Below are positions 17,480 through 26,998 of a stretch of DNA of 64,000 nucleotides, in pieces. The notes under the pieces are model-generated. The model saw nothing but the letters and a program-made list of their open reading frames with translations. It did no database searches and was not told the origin of the DNA. Each line of letters begins with the position of its first letter. The first letter of the stretch is position 1. The stretch is taken from assembly GCF_000013565.1 (NCBI RefSeq), contig NC_007802.1, forward strand, positions 1,674,001 to 1,738,000, written 5' to 3'. The position numbers were made by a program, and so were the translations under genes. This DNA is from Jannaschia sp. CCS1 (GTDB taxonomy: Bacteria > Pseudomonadota > Alphaproteobacteria > Rhodobacterales > Rhodobacteraceae).

Positions 17480-18721
17480 ATGCCTGCCGATTTCACGCCA
17501 AACTCACCCATGATCTATCGCTTTGCAGATGTGGAACTGGACGTGGCGCGCCATCGCCTGACGCGCGGCGATGCGGATGTGCATGTGGAGCCGCAGGTGT
17601 TCGATCTGATCACAGCGCTTGCGCGCGTGGCCCCGAACCTGCTGAGCTATGATGCCATGATCGCCGAAATCTGGGGCGGTCGGATCGTGTCAGACGCTAC
17701 GCTCAGCGCACGGGTCAGTGCGGCGCGGACGGCGTTGGGCGACAACGGGCGGGCGCAGGCGATCATACGGACCGTGCCACGCCGGGGCGTGCAGATGGCG
17801 GTTCCGGTGACGGGCATGGACACGGGCATGGGCACCGACACGGGCGGGCAAACCGCGCCGCAGACAGGTGTGCAGGTCCCAAGGCAGGTCATCCGGTTCG
17901 CCAGATCTCAGGACGGCACCTCCATCGCCTACGCAACCTCGGGCGACGAGGGGCCGACGCTTGTGCGCGGTGGCCATTGGATTTCGCATCTGGAGCATGA
18001 TTGGGATAATCCGGTCTGGCGGCCTCTGCTGACCCGTCTGAACGCCGGACGTCGCCTGATCCGCTTCGATCCGCGCGGCTCGGGCCTGTCGGATCGCACG
18101 CCGCCCTCCATGGGGTTGGACGCATCGGTGGCGGATCTGCACGCGGTTCTGGACGTCACGGCGCAGGGCGGATCCCAGACCCCGGTCGATGTGATCGCCG
18201 TCTCGCAAAGCGCGCCGGTCGCACTGGCCCATGCCGCGCGATATCCTGAGCGGATCGGCCGGCTGATCCTGGTCAACGGGTTTGCCCAGGGCAGCCTTGC
18301 GCGCGGCGATATCGCGGGCACCGACACGCTGCTGTCGATGATCCGGGCGGGGTGGGGCGTGCCCGGCAGCCCGTTCGTGAAGGCCTTCGCCACGCTGTTC
18401 CTACCCCAGGGCACCGCCGAGGAAGTGGCTGGTCTGGTGGAGATGCAGGGCCTCTCGGCCAGTGCGGAGGGGGCGGCGATCCTGCGCGAGGCGATTGGCC
18501 GCTTCGACGTCTCGGACCTGTTGGACCGCGTCCAGGCCCCGGTTCTGGTGCTGTCGTCAGAGGGCGATGCGATCCATCCCAGCGACCAAAGCCGCCTTCT
18601 GGCGCGCCGCCTTCCCAATGCGGAGTTCCAATCCCTGCCGACCGCCAACCACGTCGTCGCGCCCTCGGACCCCGCATTTGACATCATGTTGGACGCGACC
18701 GACGCGTTTCTGGCGCGGTAA
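17480..18721 (+). CDS. Winged-helix transcription factor domain fused to an alpha/beta-hydrolase
   Basis: A 413-residue two-domain protein. Residues about 12-110 are an OmpR/CadC-type winged helix (YRFADVELDVARHRLTRG, then VEPQVFDLITALAR, IWGGRIVSDATLSARVSAAR and IIRTVPRRGVQM). After a Thr/Gly/Met-rich linker (111-134), residues 135-413 form an alpha/beta-hydrolase with oxyanion-side GGHWISHLEHDW, RFDPRGSGLSDR, nucleophile elbow VIAVSQSAP (Ser242), acid in LSSEGDAIHP and His in TANHVV. The elbow lacks both usual glycines of GxSxG. A ligand-responsive regulator that binds or hydrolyses an ester or lactone is a reasonable guess. ATG 17510 (MIYRFADV) is an alternative start. Convergent with cvpA, 7 bp between stops. 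Confidence 0.85.
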   Translation: MPADFTPNSPMIYRFADVELDVARHRLTRGDADVHVEPQVFDLITALARVAPNLLSYDAMIAEIWGGRIVSDATLSARVSAARTALGDNGRAQAIIRTVPRRGVQMAVPVTGMDTGMGTDTGGQTAPQTGVQVPRQVIRFARSQDGTSIAYATSGDEGPTLVRGGHWISHLEHDWDNPVWRPLLTRLNAGRRLIRFDPRGSGLSDRTPPSMGLDASVADLHAVLDVTAQGGSQTPVDVIAVSQSAPVALAHAARYPERIGRLILVNGFAQGSLARGDIAGTDTLLSMIRAGWGVPGSPFVKAFATLFLPQGTAEEVAGLVEMQGLSASAEGAAILREAIGRFDVSDLLDRVQAPVLVLSSEGDAIHPSDQSRLLARRLPNAEFQSLPTANHVVAPSDPAFDIMLDATDAFLAR

Positions 18722-18728
18722 TGCGGGC

Positions 18729-19298
18729 CTATTCCGCGACCACAGCGGGCTCGGACCCATCGACCAGCGTCTCATACCGCTCCAGAATCCAGCCCGGCAC
18801 GTCCGACGGGATCTGCGCCTCGATCGTGTCCTGCATATTGGCGAAAACGGCGGCGGACCGGCTGTCGGATATGGCGGCGATCGGCTCATCGCCCACGATC
18901 CGCTCATAGGCGATCAGCGCTACGACCACCAGCAAGACCCCCCGCGCGACCCCGAACAGGAACCCCAGACCCGCGTCGATCCCACCCAGGGCAGAGCGTT
19001 GCACGACCGTCGAAAACAGCGGCGTGAAGATCGACACGATCACCAGCGCCACAATGAAGACGATCCCGAAGGCCGCCAGAATGCCCAATTCCTGACTGTC
19101 ACCGATGAAATCGCCCAGATAGGGAATTTCCGAGATCAGGGGGACCGCGTTGGGGGCGAAGATGAACGCGATGAACGCGGCCGCGACCCAGCCCAGGATC
19201 GACATGATCTCGCGCACGAAGCCGCGGGCATAGGCCAGAATGGCGGAGATCACGATGACACCGCCGACCACCCCGTCAAATATCGTAAAACCGTCCAT
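18729..19298 (-). CDS. cvpA: CvpA family membrane protein
   Basis: A 189-residue inner-membrane protein of the CvpA (colicin V production) family, role not settled. Four hydrophobic helices are evident (about 4-24, 28-46, 66-88, 103-124), with the conserved early segment GFTIFDGVVGGVIVISAILAYARGFVREIMSILGWVAA (residues 3-40) and a polar C-terminal tail. ATG 19298 is preceded by GAGGGAAGAGG; the frame also opens at a TTG six codons earlier. It follows radA by 60 bp on the same strand. The expected downstream neighbour purF is displaced by about 2.2 kb. Confidence 0.88.
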   Translation of the reverse strand: MDGFTIFDGVVGGVIVISAILAYARGFVREIMSILGWVAAAFIAFIFAPNAVPLISEIPYLGDFIGDSQELGILAAFGIVFIVALVIVSIFTPLFSTVVQRSALGGIDAGLGFLFGVARGVLLVVVALIAYERIVGDEPIAAISDSRSAAVFANMQDTIEAQIPSDVPGWILERYETLVDGSEPAVVAE

Positions 19299-19358
19299 CT
19301 GTGCCTCTTCCCTCAACCCCCCGCCGGGCGGGGACGTTTCTTCTGCGCCGTTTGGCGG

Positions 19359-20726
19359 TCAACCTGCCCCAAAGATGTCGCCCACGAAAGTAGGGAGATC
19401 CTTAAAGCTTTTCACTGTGACGCCCGCATCATCGGCGATCCGACAGCCCGAAGGCGCGATTGCAGTGGAAAAACCAAGTTTCACCGCCTCTTTCAACCGG
19501 TTTTCTGCCTGAGAGACGGGACGTAACGCGCCCGACAGCGACAATTCCCCAAAAACCACCGTTTCGCGCGGGATTGCGGCGTCTTCCCGCGCGCTCAGGA
19601 GTGCTGTGGCCACGGCCAGATCGGCGGCGGGTTCACTAATCCGCATGCCGCCCGCGATGTTCAGATAGACGTCGAGGCCCTGAAACGTGATGCCCGCGCG
19701 CGCCTCCAGCACCGCCAATATCATCGACAGACGCGATCCGTCCCAGCCCACCACGGCGCGGCGCGGCTGGCTCAGGTTCGACGGGGCGACCAGCGCCTGA
19801 AACTCCACCAGCACGGGCCGCGTGCCCTCGATGCCCGCAAACACCACCGATCCCGGCGCGGGCTGCTCGCGGTCGGATAAAAACAGCGCCGACGGGTTTG
19901 ACACCTCCGCCAACCCCCGCCCCGTCATCTCGAACACGCCAATCTCGTCCGCCGGACCAAAGCGGTTTTTCACGCTGCGCAGGATGCGGAACTGATGCCC
20001 GCGCTCGCCCTCGAAATAGAGCACCGTATCGACCATATGCTCCACCACGCGTGGCCCCGCGATCTGCCCCTCCTTCGTCACGTGCCCCACCAGCATCACG
20101 CTCGTGCCGCGCCGTTTGGCGAAGGTCGTCAACTCGTGGGACGACGCGCGGACCTGGCTGACGCTCCCCGGCGCAGAATCCACCGTATCCAGCCACATCG
20201 TCTGGATCGAATCGATGATCGCCAGATCCGGCGCTTCCGCCTCCAGCGTCGTCAGGATGTCGCGCAGGTTGGTCTCTGCGGCCAGCATGACCGCAGACTC
20301 GGACAAGCCCAACCGCTCCGCCCGCATCCGCACCTGTGCCGTGGCCTCCTCGCCGGAGACATAAATCACCTTCAACCCCTGCCGCGCGAACGCCGCCGCC
20401 GCCTGCAACAGCAGCGTCGATTTGCCGATGCCGGGATCGCCGCCCACCAGCGTGGCGGAGGCCGGCACCAACCCGCCCCCCAACACGCGGTCCAGCTCCG
20501 CCACGCCCGCCGATTGCCGCGGCGGGGGCGTCTCCTTGGTGCGCAGATCCTTCAGGATCATCCGCTTGCCCTTGGCTGAGCCCAACGCCGCCTTGCCGGG
20601 CCCGGACCCCAAAGGCGCTTCCTCGCGGATCGTGTTCCACTCGCCGCAGTCATCACAGCGCCCGGACCACTTCTTGTGGACCGCGCCGCAGTTGGAACAG
20701 GTGAATTGGGTGACGGGTTTTGCCAT
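19359..20726 (-). CDS. radA: DNA repair protein RadA
   Basis: RecA-like branch-migration ATPase acting in homologous recombination. The 455-residue protein begins MAKPVTQFTCSNCG and has a four-Cys zinc finger (CSNCG...CDDCG), a Walker A GGDPGIGKST, the RadA-specific KNRFG motif, and a C-terminal Lon-protease-like domain (GGMRISEPAADLAVATALLS) that lacks protease function in this family. ATG 20726 was chosen because the zinc finger follows at once; the frame is open 37 codons further upstream without family sequence. Divergent from the autotransporter gene, and followed by cvpA. Confidence 0.95.
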   Translation of the reverse strand: MAKPVTQFTCSNCGAVHKKWSGRCDDCGEWNTIREEAPLGSGPGKAALGSAKGKRMILKDLRTKETPPPRQSAGVAELDRVLGGGLVPASATLVGGDPGIGKSTLLLQAAAAFARQGLKVIYVSGEEATAQVRMRAERLGLSESAVMLAAETNLRDILTTLEAEAPDLAIIDSIQTMWLDTVDSAPGSVSQVRASSHELTTFAKRRGTSVMLVGHVTKEGQIAGPRVVEHMVDTVLYFEGERGHQFRILRSVKNRFGPADEIGVFEMTGRGLAEVSNPSALFLSDREQPAPGSVVFAGIEGTRPVLVEFQALVAPSNLSQPRRAVVGWDGSRLSMILAVLEARAGITFQGLDVYLNIAGGMRISEPAADLAVATALLSAREDAAIPRETVVFGELSLSGALRPVSQAENRLKEAVKLGFSTAIAPSGCRIADDAGVTVKSFKDLPTFVGDIFGAG

Positions 20727-20955
20727 GGCGGCCCGTGTAGCGGAGGCGGGCGGGAAGGGGAATAGGGGGCGGGTTGGTCCCCGTGTTGACATGCCGCCGC
20801 CATGGTTGCGCCCCATCGTGTGTCCTGGGGGGCACACTCGGGATGATTGCCCCCCAGCGCCCGTTAAGTGCTGGTCATCGCCTGATAATTTCTGGCTTAC
20901 CTGACGTCATGAGTAGTATGCGGTTCGCCCGGCGACCGGCAAAAGGATGTGACGG

Positions 20956-22488
20956 ATGAAGACGATGAAACTGGCCGCGGCGCTTGCGGTGGGAACGATT
21001 TTGACAAGCGGCACGGCATGGGCGCAGGACATCATCGAATTTAACGGGACCAATCTGGGGAGCGAACAAGCGAACGTTCACCGAAATGTCGGCCAATCCT
21101 TTGTCATCTCCGAAGCTCGTAGACTGGACACATTCGTTCTAAGGAATCAAACCGGCAACCAGAGTACTGGAAGCTTTGATGTCGAAGTTCGCCAACTCAA
21201 CGGGTTGGTCGCATCAAGCCAGGCGTTGTTCACGCGTTCGCTGCCGGCCGAAATCCGCAACGGTGACGTCACAATCAGTGGTATCAACACAATTCTGCCG
21301 AGCGCAGGCACATATATAATTATTTTGGCAAATGCGTCGGGCTCTGTGATTTGGGCTGGTGAAGGTGGGCCTCGTTTCCCCGACGGAGATGCTTTGGCGG
21401 CAAATCCGTCCACTCCTTTGATGTTTGATACGTCGCCAGGCGGGGACTTCTATTTTACGCTGAACTTCTCGAATGTTGGACCCACACCAGAGGAACTCGC
21501 CGCCCTCGTCGCCGCCGAGCAGGCGCGCCTTGCGGCTGCGGCCGCTGCGCAGGAGGCCGCAGAGGTCAACGCGTTCGCCCAAAGTTCAGCGGCCACCGGC
21601 ACCTCTGCTCGCCTGCTGGTGATCGGCGCGGACGGCGTGGTGCGCGATGCGGGGCAGGTCTCGCTGGCCACCCGCGACAACCAGCTGGTGCTGACCCGTG
21701 TGGCGGGCAGCAGCGATGTGACCGCCTCGACCTCCGGCGCGCCCGGCATGATGGGCGGCGTCTATACCTGGGTCGAGATCACGGGCTTTACCTCCGACAC
21801 GTTCGGCTCCGGCGACGGCTCGGTCACTGGGCGCGGCTTGCAGATCGGGGCCGATATGGCCATCGGGCCGGACATGGTCGCGGGCCTGTCACTGGGCTAT
21901 TCGACGGTCGAGACCGGCGATACGGGCATCAGCACCGAGGGCACCTACACCTACCTCCAGCCCTATTTCGCCTACCGCTCCGGCGCATGGGCGGGCAATG
22001 CCAGCCTGATCTACGGCGTGGGCGATATCGAGCAGACGTCCACCGCAGGCACCGGTGAGGCGGATGTCACCTTCACCGCGCTCACCTTCGAGGGCGGCTA
22101 TGATTACGCCCTGAGCGACGCGCTGACCGTGACGCCGACCGTGGGCCTCGTCTATGGCCGGGAGCAGACGGAGGGGACGTCGGGCATCCTTGCGGGGCGC
22201 GACAGCGACGTGACCTTCGGCCAGGTCTCCCTGGGCGCGCGGATGACCTATGCGACGGATGCGGGGACGCTCTTTGCGGGGCTCCACGCCGAGTATCTGT
22301 CCAACGAGACCGAATTTGATCTGGCGCAGGATTTTCTGGCCGATGACGGCTGGACAGGTCGCCTGGAACTGGGCGCGGACATGGCGCTGTCGGGTGGTCT
22401 GGACCTGAGCACGTCGGTCGAATTGTCCGGCCTCGGCGGCGACATGCAGACCGTGTCGGGCGCGCTGCGGGTGGCGTTCCGGTTCTGA
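20956..22488 (+). CDS. Autotransporter-type outer-membrane protein with compositionally foreign passenger
   Basis: A 510-residue exported protein with signal peptide MKTMKLAAALAVGTILTSGTAWA. Residues about 24-175 form a beta-rich passenger. An Ala/Glu helix (ELAALVAAEQARLAAAAA) links it to a beta-barrel of about 270 residues with alternating strands (LQIGADMAIGPDMVAGLSLGYS) that ends in the outer-membrane motif RVAFRF. Hand counts of 60-base rows give 43-52% GC at 21061-21480 (rows starting 21061, 21121, 21301, 21421) against 72% for the row at 21721. The passenger also uses AGA, AGG, CTA and ATA codons that neighbours avoid. The passenger therefore looks acquired separately from the barrel. 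Confidence 0.82.
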   Translation: MKTMKLAAALAVGTILTSGTAWAQDIIEFNGTNLGSEQANVHRNVGQSFVISEARRLDTFVLRNQTGNQSTGSFDVEVRQLNGLVASSQALFTRSLPAEIRNGDVTISGINTILPSAGTYIIILANASGSVIWAGEGGPRFPDGDALAANPSTPLMFDTSPGGDFYFTLNFSNVGPTPEELAALVAAEQARLAAAAAAQEAAEVNAFAQSSAATGTSARLLVIGADGVVRDAGQVSLATRDNQLVLTRVAGSSDVTASTSGAPGMMGGVYTWVEITGFTSDTFGSGDGSVTGRGLQIGADMAIGPDMVAGLSLGYSTVETGDTGISTEGTYTYLQPYFAYRSGAWAGNASLIYGVGDIEQTSTAGTGEADVTFTALTFEGGYDYALSDALTVTPTVGLVYGREQTEGTSGILAGRDSDVTFGQVSLGARMTYATDAGTLFAGLHAEYLSNETEFDLAQDFLADDGWTGRLELGADMALSGGLDLSTSVELSGLGGDMQTVSGALRVAFRF

Positions 22489-22490
22489 TC

Positions 22491-22524
22491 AAAAAGGTTA
22501 ACGGTGGGGGTCGTTAACCTTTTT
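22491..22524. terminator. Bidirectional intrinsic terminator
   Basis: Perfect 13-bp arms AAAAAGGTTAACG and CGTTAACCTTTTT around an 8-base loop, 2 bases past the autotransporter stop; the A- and T-runs serve both this gene and the convergent pqiA-like gene. Confidence 0.9.
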
Positions 22525-22555
22525 GTCGTTTTGCTGTAAGTGGTTAAGTCCTTGC

Positions 22556-23014
22556 TCAACCTTGAGCACGGGGCGTGAGCGCGCGTTTGGTCAGGATCGA
22601 GATCACCAGAGAGACCAGCACACAGCCGGTGAACAGCCACAGCCCCCAGGCCGTCTCGACCCGGCCCACGGATAGCCCCTTGGCCAGCGTGATATAGACC
22701 GCGATCAGGAACACATCCGCCATCGCCAGCTTGCCCGCGATCTCCAGCGCAGGCAGCAGGCGGACAGGGGCTTTCGACAGGTGGATCAGGGTCAGAACGA
22801 TGGTTTTGACCATCGGAGAGACCAGCGCAAAGAGGGCGACGAGCGCCGCCAGCGCATATTCCGCATCGCCCCAAAGCGCGCTCAGGCCCGAGAGGACCGA
22901 GATCTCCGACAGACCAAACAGCGGCAACAGACCCGCCCGCATCAGCGGCGCGGCCCAGGAGACGGGGAAGGCGATCAACAGGCAGATATTGGCGGCGATG
23001 AGGATCTTAGTCAT
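22556..23014 (-). CDS. PqiA-domain (paraquat-inducible protein A family) membrane protein
   Basis: A 152-residue protein with four membrane helices and a single PqiA unit. Helix 1 is at residues 3-20; the conserved segment SEISVLSGLSALWGDAEYALAALVALFALVSPMVKTIVL spans residues 36-74, and KLAMADVFLIAVYITLAKG the third helix. Single-domain PqiA proteins are inner-membrane proteins linked to envelope maintenance and lipid traffic; the partner MCE protein PqiB is not adjacent. It reads toward the autotransporter gene, with the bidirectional terminator between them, and lies downstream of bcp on the same strand. Confidence 0.82.
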   Translation of the reverse strand: MTKILIAANICLLIAFPVSWAAPLMRAGLLPLFGLSEISVLSGLSALWGDAEYALAALVALFALVSPMVKTIVLTLIHLSKAPVRLLPALEIAGKLAMADVFLIAVYITLAKGLSVGRVETAWGLWLFTGCVLVSLVISILTKRALTPRAQG

Positions 23015-23167
23015 GGGCGATGTCTTGGGCCAGTATTGCGCCGCATACAAGCGGAGCGGCAGAGCCGCACGTCTTTTGCCAGGAAGGTGGGGGCCAGCCC
23101 GCCTTGCAACTTTTTTGCAGGCAGAAAGCCCCCCGCCGTTTTTTCAGCAAGATGAAACAGGGCGCGC

Positions 23168-23629
23168 CTAGAGGGCCTGTACGGCGTCCAGCACAGCCTC
23201 CACATGGCCCGGGACTTTCACCTTGCGCCAGACCTGCACGATGGACCCCTCCGCGTCGATCAGGAACGTGGCCCGCTCGATGCCCATGTGCTTTTTGCCG
23301 TACATATTTTTCTCCACCCAGGTGCCATATTGCTCGCAGGTGTCGCCGTCTTCGTCAGAAACCAGCGTAATGTTGAGCGCGTGCTTGTTGATGAACTTGT
23401 CATGCTTGGCGACGGAATCCTTCGAGATGCCGATGATTTCCGCGCCCGCGGCCTCAAACTGGGGGGCCATCTCCGTGAAAGTGATCGCCTGTTTCGTACA
23501 GCCGGGCGTGTCGTCCTTGGGGTAGAAGTAAAGGACCACGGGCTTGGGGCGTTGGGCCGACAGCGTCAGGGTGCCGCCGCCGTTGCGTGGCAGGGTAAAG
23601 TCGGGGGCGGGCTGGCCTACCTCGGGCAT
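23168..23629 (-). CDS. bcp: Thioredoxin-dependent thiol peroxidase (BCP/PrxQ)
   Basis: Cytoplasmic peroxiredoxin reducing H2O2 and organic peroxides. The 153-residue protein has the peroxidatic motif YFYPKDDTPGCTKQA with Cys44. The resolving Cys usually five residues later in the BCP subgroup is Ile here; a second Cys (98, in DTCEQYG) is present, so it may be an atypical 2-Cys or a 1-Cys type. The C-terminal RATFLIDAEGSIVQVWRKVKV is typical. AAGGATGA precedes the ATG. Divergent from the AsmA-like gene across 87 bp. The 153 bp downstream hold T- and A-rich hairpin-like sequence but no gene. Confidence 0.93.
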   Translation of the reverse strand: MPEVGQPAPDFTLPRNGGGTLTLSAQRPKPVVLYFYPKDDTPGCTKQAITFTEMAPQFEAAGAEIIGISKDSVAKHDKFINKHALNITLVSDEDGDTCEQYGTWVEKNMYGKKHMGIERATFLIDAEGSIVQVWRKVKVPGHVEAVLDAVQAL

Positions 23630-23716
23630 GGGGTCATCCTTTGAGTGCGTTTGGTCGCTTTGCAAGTTAGGCGTTCTGGGGGAAGAATAAAGAGCAGGCA
23701 GGCAACAGGGCGCGCG

Positions 23717-26700
23717 ATGGGTGAGGAGACGACAAGCGGCGGAGGGGGACGCGGACGGCGTGTGGGCGTCGTCTTGGCGATTGTGGCCCTCGTGATCCTG
23801 CTGTCTCTGGGCGGGCTGTGGGCACGCCTTGCGCTGGCGCCGATGCATTTGCCCGCAGGCCTTCAGGACCGGATCGAGGCGCGGATCAACGCCGCCGCAC
23901 CCATGGGCGATATCGCCGTGGCGGACATGGTTCTGGCGCTGCCCGGGGGCGGGGGCGCGCCTGCGCTGGAGTTTCGCGATGTCGTCCTCCGCGCGCCGGG
24001 CGGCGATGTCCGTGCGGCCTTTCCGGTGTTGCGGCTCAGCGTGGCACCGGGGCCCTTGGGTCTTGGGCAGATGCGGGTCCGGCGCATTGTCGTGGAGGGC
24101 GCAGGCGTGGCCCTGACGCGGGATGCCGATGGGCGGGTGGGCCTTGATTTCGCTGGCGCCATGGCGGGCGATGGCGTGGACCGCACCGTTGCACAGACGC
24201 TCACACGGCTCGATGCGATGTTCGCGCACGATGCCTTCTCGCATCTGGAGGAGGTGCGCGGGGTCAACATGCAGGCGACGCTGACCAATGCCGGGACCGG
24301 GCGCGATATCCGCCTGCACAGCGCCGAGGTGCTCTTGACCCGCGCGTCCGGGCGCATCGACCTGACCATCGCCGGCGAGTTGGAGGGCAGTCGCAACGCA
24401 GGCCTCACCCTTGCCATCGGGCGCGATGCGGCGCGCGGCGTCACGGATGTGGATGTGCGGTTCGACACGCTGGCCGCCCGGGACCTGGCGGCGGCGTCAC
24501 CGGCGCTCGCGTGGCTCGACCTGATGCGCGCGCCCATCGACGGGCAGATGACGGCGGTGCTGACCAATGACGGTGCCCTTGGGGCCTTCAGCGGTTGGTT
24601 GGAGATCGGAGGAGGGGAGGTGCATGTGCCGGGGCAGGACACGCCCTTGCCCCTCACGGCGATGGAGGCGCGCCTGAGCTACGCCCCCGAGACCCGCCGC
24701 GCCCATATCGAAACCCTGCGCGTGGATGCGGAGCACCTGGTGTTCTCCGCCGACGGCCACGCGGATGTCAGTGACGATGGCGCTGTTTTGACTGGGCAAT
24801 TCGCCTTGCGCGACATCATCGCCCACCCCGACGGCCTGTTTGACGGCCCGCTTCTGATCGACGGTGCGGCGCTGGATCTGCGCGTCAGCCTTGGTGAAGC
24901 TGTCACGGTGGAGGTCGGCCAGGCGGTGATCTATGACGACGATGTGCGGATCCGCGCCTCGGCCCGGGCGGTGGCGGCCGCCGATGGTCTCACCCTCGCC
25001 GTCGATACGGAGGTGGCAGAGGTCGACGTGGCGACCGTCCTGTCATACTGGCCCCTTGATGCGATCCCAAACACCCGCTGGTGGGTGGCGGAGCGGTTGC
25101 TTGCGGGCACCGCACACGGCGCGAACTTCGCCCTGCGCATGGCCCCCGAGGCGGACCCGATCTATGATCTCTCGTTCGATTTCACCGGGGCGGACATCAT
25201 CGCCGTGCCCGCAGGCCCTCCGATCCTGGGCGCATCGGGGTATCTGAGCCTGCAAAATGACAGACTGTCAGTGGCGCTTGATGGTGGCGGCGTGGCGGCG
25301 GACGGGCAGGGGGCGGTGGCGCTGGCAGGATCTGCCATGGCCATTGCCGATGTGTCCCGGCCCGGCCCGTTGGCGGAGTTTGACCTGAACCTTGCGGGCG
25401 CTGTCCCGGACCTGATGCATGTGTTGGCGGGCCCGCCGTTCCGAGTGCTGGACGCCAGCGGCTACGCCCCGGACGACATCGGGACGGGTCAGATCGTGGC
25501 GGAGGCGGCTTTGTCCACCCATTTGATCGAGCGCGCAGAGCCTGTGGCGCTGACGGACCTCAACATCGAAGCCTCTGGCATCATTACAGGTTACAGCGCC
25601 GATGCGTTGATCGTGGACCGGCAGCTGACGTCGGACCGGATCACGGTGACTATGACGCCAGAGCAGTTGGCGATTGGCGGGCGCGGTGCGCTGGACAGGG
25701 TGCCGGTGACGGGACAGTGGAGCGTTCTGCTGGACCCGGACGCCCCCGCAGGCAGCCGCGTGGACGCGCGCGCCACCGTTGATCGGGCGGCCCTTGGCAC
25801 CTTTGGAGTGGCCTTGCCCGAGTGGTTGATCGCGGGCCGGGGGGCGGCGGATCTGACCGTGTTCCTGCAAGCGGGCAACCCGGCGCGGGTGCAAGTCCGC
25901 TCGGACCTTGATGGGATTGCGCTGGCGATCCCGCCGCTGGCCTGGCAGATGCCCGCCGCACGCACCGGAGCGTTCGCCGCGGAGATCACCCTTGGTCCCC
26001 GGCCCGAAGTGCGCAGCCTCACCCTGGACGGGGCGGATCTGTCGCTGGAGGGGGCAGTGACGTTCACCGCCGATGGCGCGCTCAACCGGTTTTCCGCCGG
26101 GCGTTTCCGGGTCGGTCAATGGCTGGACGTGCAGGGGGGTCTTGTGGGGCGGGGGGCCGCCGCCCCGGCGATTGAGGTGACGGGGGGTATCCTGGATTTC
26201 CGCACCATGCCCTCGCTGTCGGAAACCGGGGGCAGCGGCTCGGGCGATGTCGGGCCGTTGAATATCCGCCTCAACACGATGCAGATCGCGGAAGGGATCT
26301 CTCTGACGGACCTGCGAGCCGATGTGGATGGCGCGTCGATCAGCGGGGATTTCCGCGGTCTGGTGAACGGTGCGGCCCAGATCAGCGGCCAGTTGGTGCC
26401 AAGCGCCAACGGCCCCTCGGTGCGCATGCAATCCAGCGATGGGGGCGCGATTCTGCGGGCTGCGGGTATCTTTGACGATCTGTATGGTGGCGCGTTCGAT
26501 CTGATCCTGGCCGCCCGTGCGGAGGCGGGCCAATATGATGGCCGCCTGACCATCGACAACCCGCGCCTGCGCGACGCGCCGGTCATGGCGGAGATGTTGA
26601 ACCTGATCTCCGTCGTGGGTCTGTTGGAGCAGCTCTCGGGCGATGGCATCAATCTGGGCGATATCGATGCCGCCTTTCGCCTGACCCCGCAATCCATCAC

Positions 26701-26998
26701 CTTGCAGGAGGGGACCGCCGTGGGCCCCGCGATGGGCTTTTCCATGGACGGTGTCTACGACGTCGCGTCCGAGCGCTATGAAATGCAGGGCGTCGTCTCG
26801 CCTCTTTACCTGGTGAACGGCTTGATTGGATCCCTTTTCGCACCGCGTCGCGAGGGGCTTTTCGGCTTCAATTACCGCCTCATCGGCGATAGCGAAGATA
26901 CGCGGGTGACGGTGAACCCCCTGTCGATCCTGACGCCGGGCATTTTCCGGGACATCTTCCGCGCCCCACCGCCGGATTTCTCGACACAGGGTAACTGA
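23717..26998 (+). CDS. Large AsmA/YhdP-like (DUF3971) membrane-anchored protein
   Basis: A 1093-residue protein with a short basic cytoplasmic start, one N-terminal membrane helix (about residues 16-38: [20 protein letters not shown]) and a very long periplasmic part made almost wholly of beta strands. It has the DUF3971-like central portion and an AsmA-like C-terminal end ([54 protein letters not shown] at about 1015-1047). Proteins of this group are thought to bridge the periplasm and move phospholipids to the outer membrane. The start ATG 23717 precedes the helix closely. Its stop overlaps the queA start by one base (TGATG), suggesting translational coupling. Confidence 0.85.
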   Translation: MGEETTSGGGGRGRRVGVVLAIVALVILLSLGGLWARLALAPMHLPAGLQDRIEARINAAAPMGDIAVADMVLALPGGGGAPALEFRDVVLRAPGGDVRAAFPVLRLSVAPGPLGLGQMRVRRIVVEGAGVALTRDADGRVGLDFAGAMAGDGVDRTVAQTLTRLDAMFAHDAFSHLEEVRGVNMQATLTNAGTGRDIRLHSAEVLLTRASGRIDLTIAGELEGSRNAGLTLAIGRDAARGVTDVDVRFDTLAARDLAAASPALAWLDLMRAPIDGQMTAVLTNDGALGAFSGWLEIGGGEVHVPGQDTPLPLTAMEARLSYAPETRRAHIETLRVDAEHLVFSADGHADVSDDGAVLTGQFALRDIIAHPDGLFDGPLLIDGAALDLRVSLGEAVTVEVGQAVIYDDDVRIRASARAVAAADGLTLAVDTEVAEVDVATVLSYWPLDAIPNTRWWVAERLLAGTAHGANFALRMAPEADPIYDLSFDFTGADIIAVPAGPPILGASGYLSLQNDRLSVALDGGGVAADGQGAVALAGSAMAIADVSRPGPLAEFDLNLAGAVPDLMHVLAGPPFRVLDASGYAPDDIGTGQIVAEAALSTHLIERAEPVALTDLNIEASGIITGYSADALIVDRQLTSDRITVTMTPEQLAIGGRGALDRVPVTGQWSVLLDPDAPAGSRVDARATVDRAALGTFGVALPEWLIAGRGAADLTVFLQAGNPARVQVRSDLDGIALAIPPLAWQMPAARTGAFAAEITLGPRPEVRSLTLDGADLSLEGAVTFTADGALNRFSAGRFRVGQWLDVQGGLVGRGAAAPAIEVTGGILDFRTMPSLSETGGSGSGDVGPLNIRLNTMQIAEGISLTDLRADVDGASISGDFRGLVNGAAQISGQLVPSANGPSVRMQSSDGGAILRAAGIFDDLYGGAFDLILAARAEAGQYDGRLTIDNPRLRDAPVMAEMLNLISVVGLLEQLSGDGINLGDIDAAFRLTPQSITLQEGTAVGPAMGFSMDGVYDVASERYEMQGVVSPLYLVNGLIGSLFAPRREGLFGFNYRLIGDSEDTRVTVNPLSILTPGIFRDIFRAPPPDFSTQGN

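Noticed and set aside
20904-20911. TGACGTCA palindrome before the autotransporter gene, also present near 59945
   Set aside because: An 8-bp palindrome is expected several times in 64 kb by chance, and the two sites have no shared context.
23015-23167. Degenerate TTGCAA hairpin as a fourth palindrome array after bcp
   Set aside because: GCCTGCAA and TTGCAAGGC pair only with an unpaired base and there is a single unit; it does not meet the perfect, tandem criterion of the other arrays.
25268-26692. 474-codon minus-strand open frame opposite the AsmA-like gene
   Set aside because: The composition is Arg/His/Gln-rich and the frame has no start region or motif; the plus-strand gene explains the sequence.
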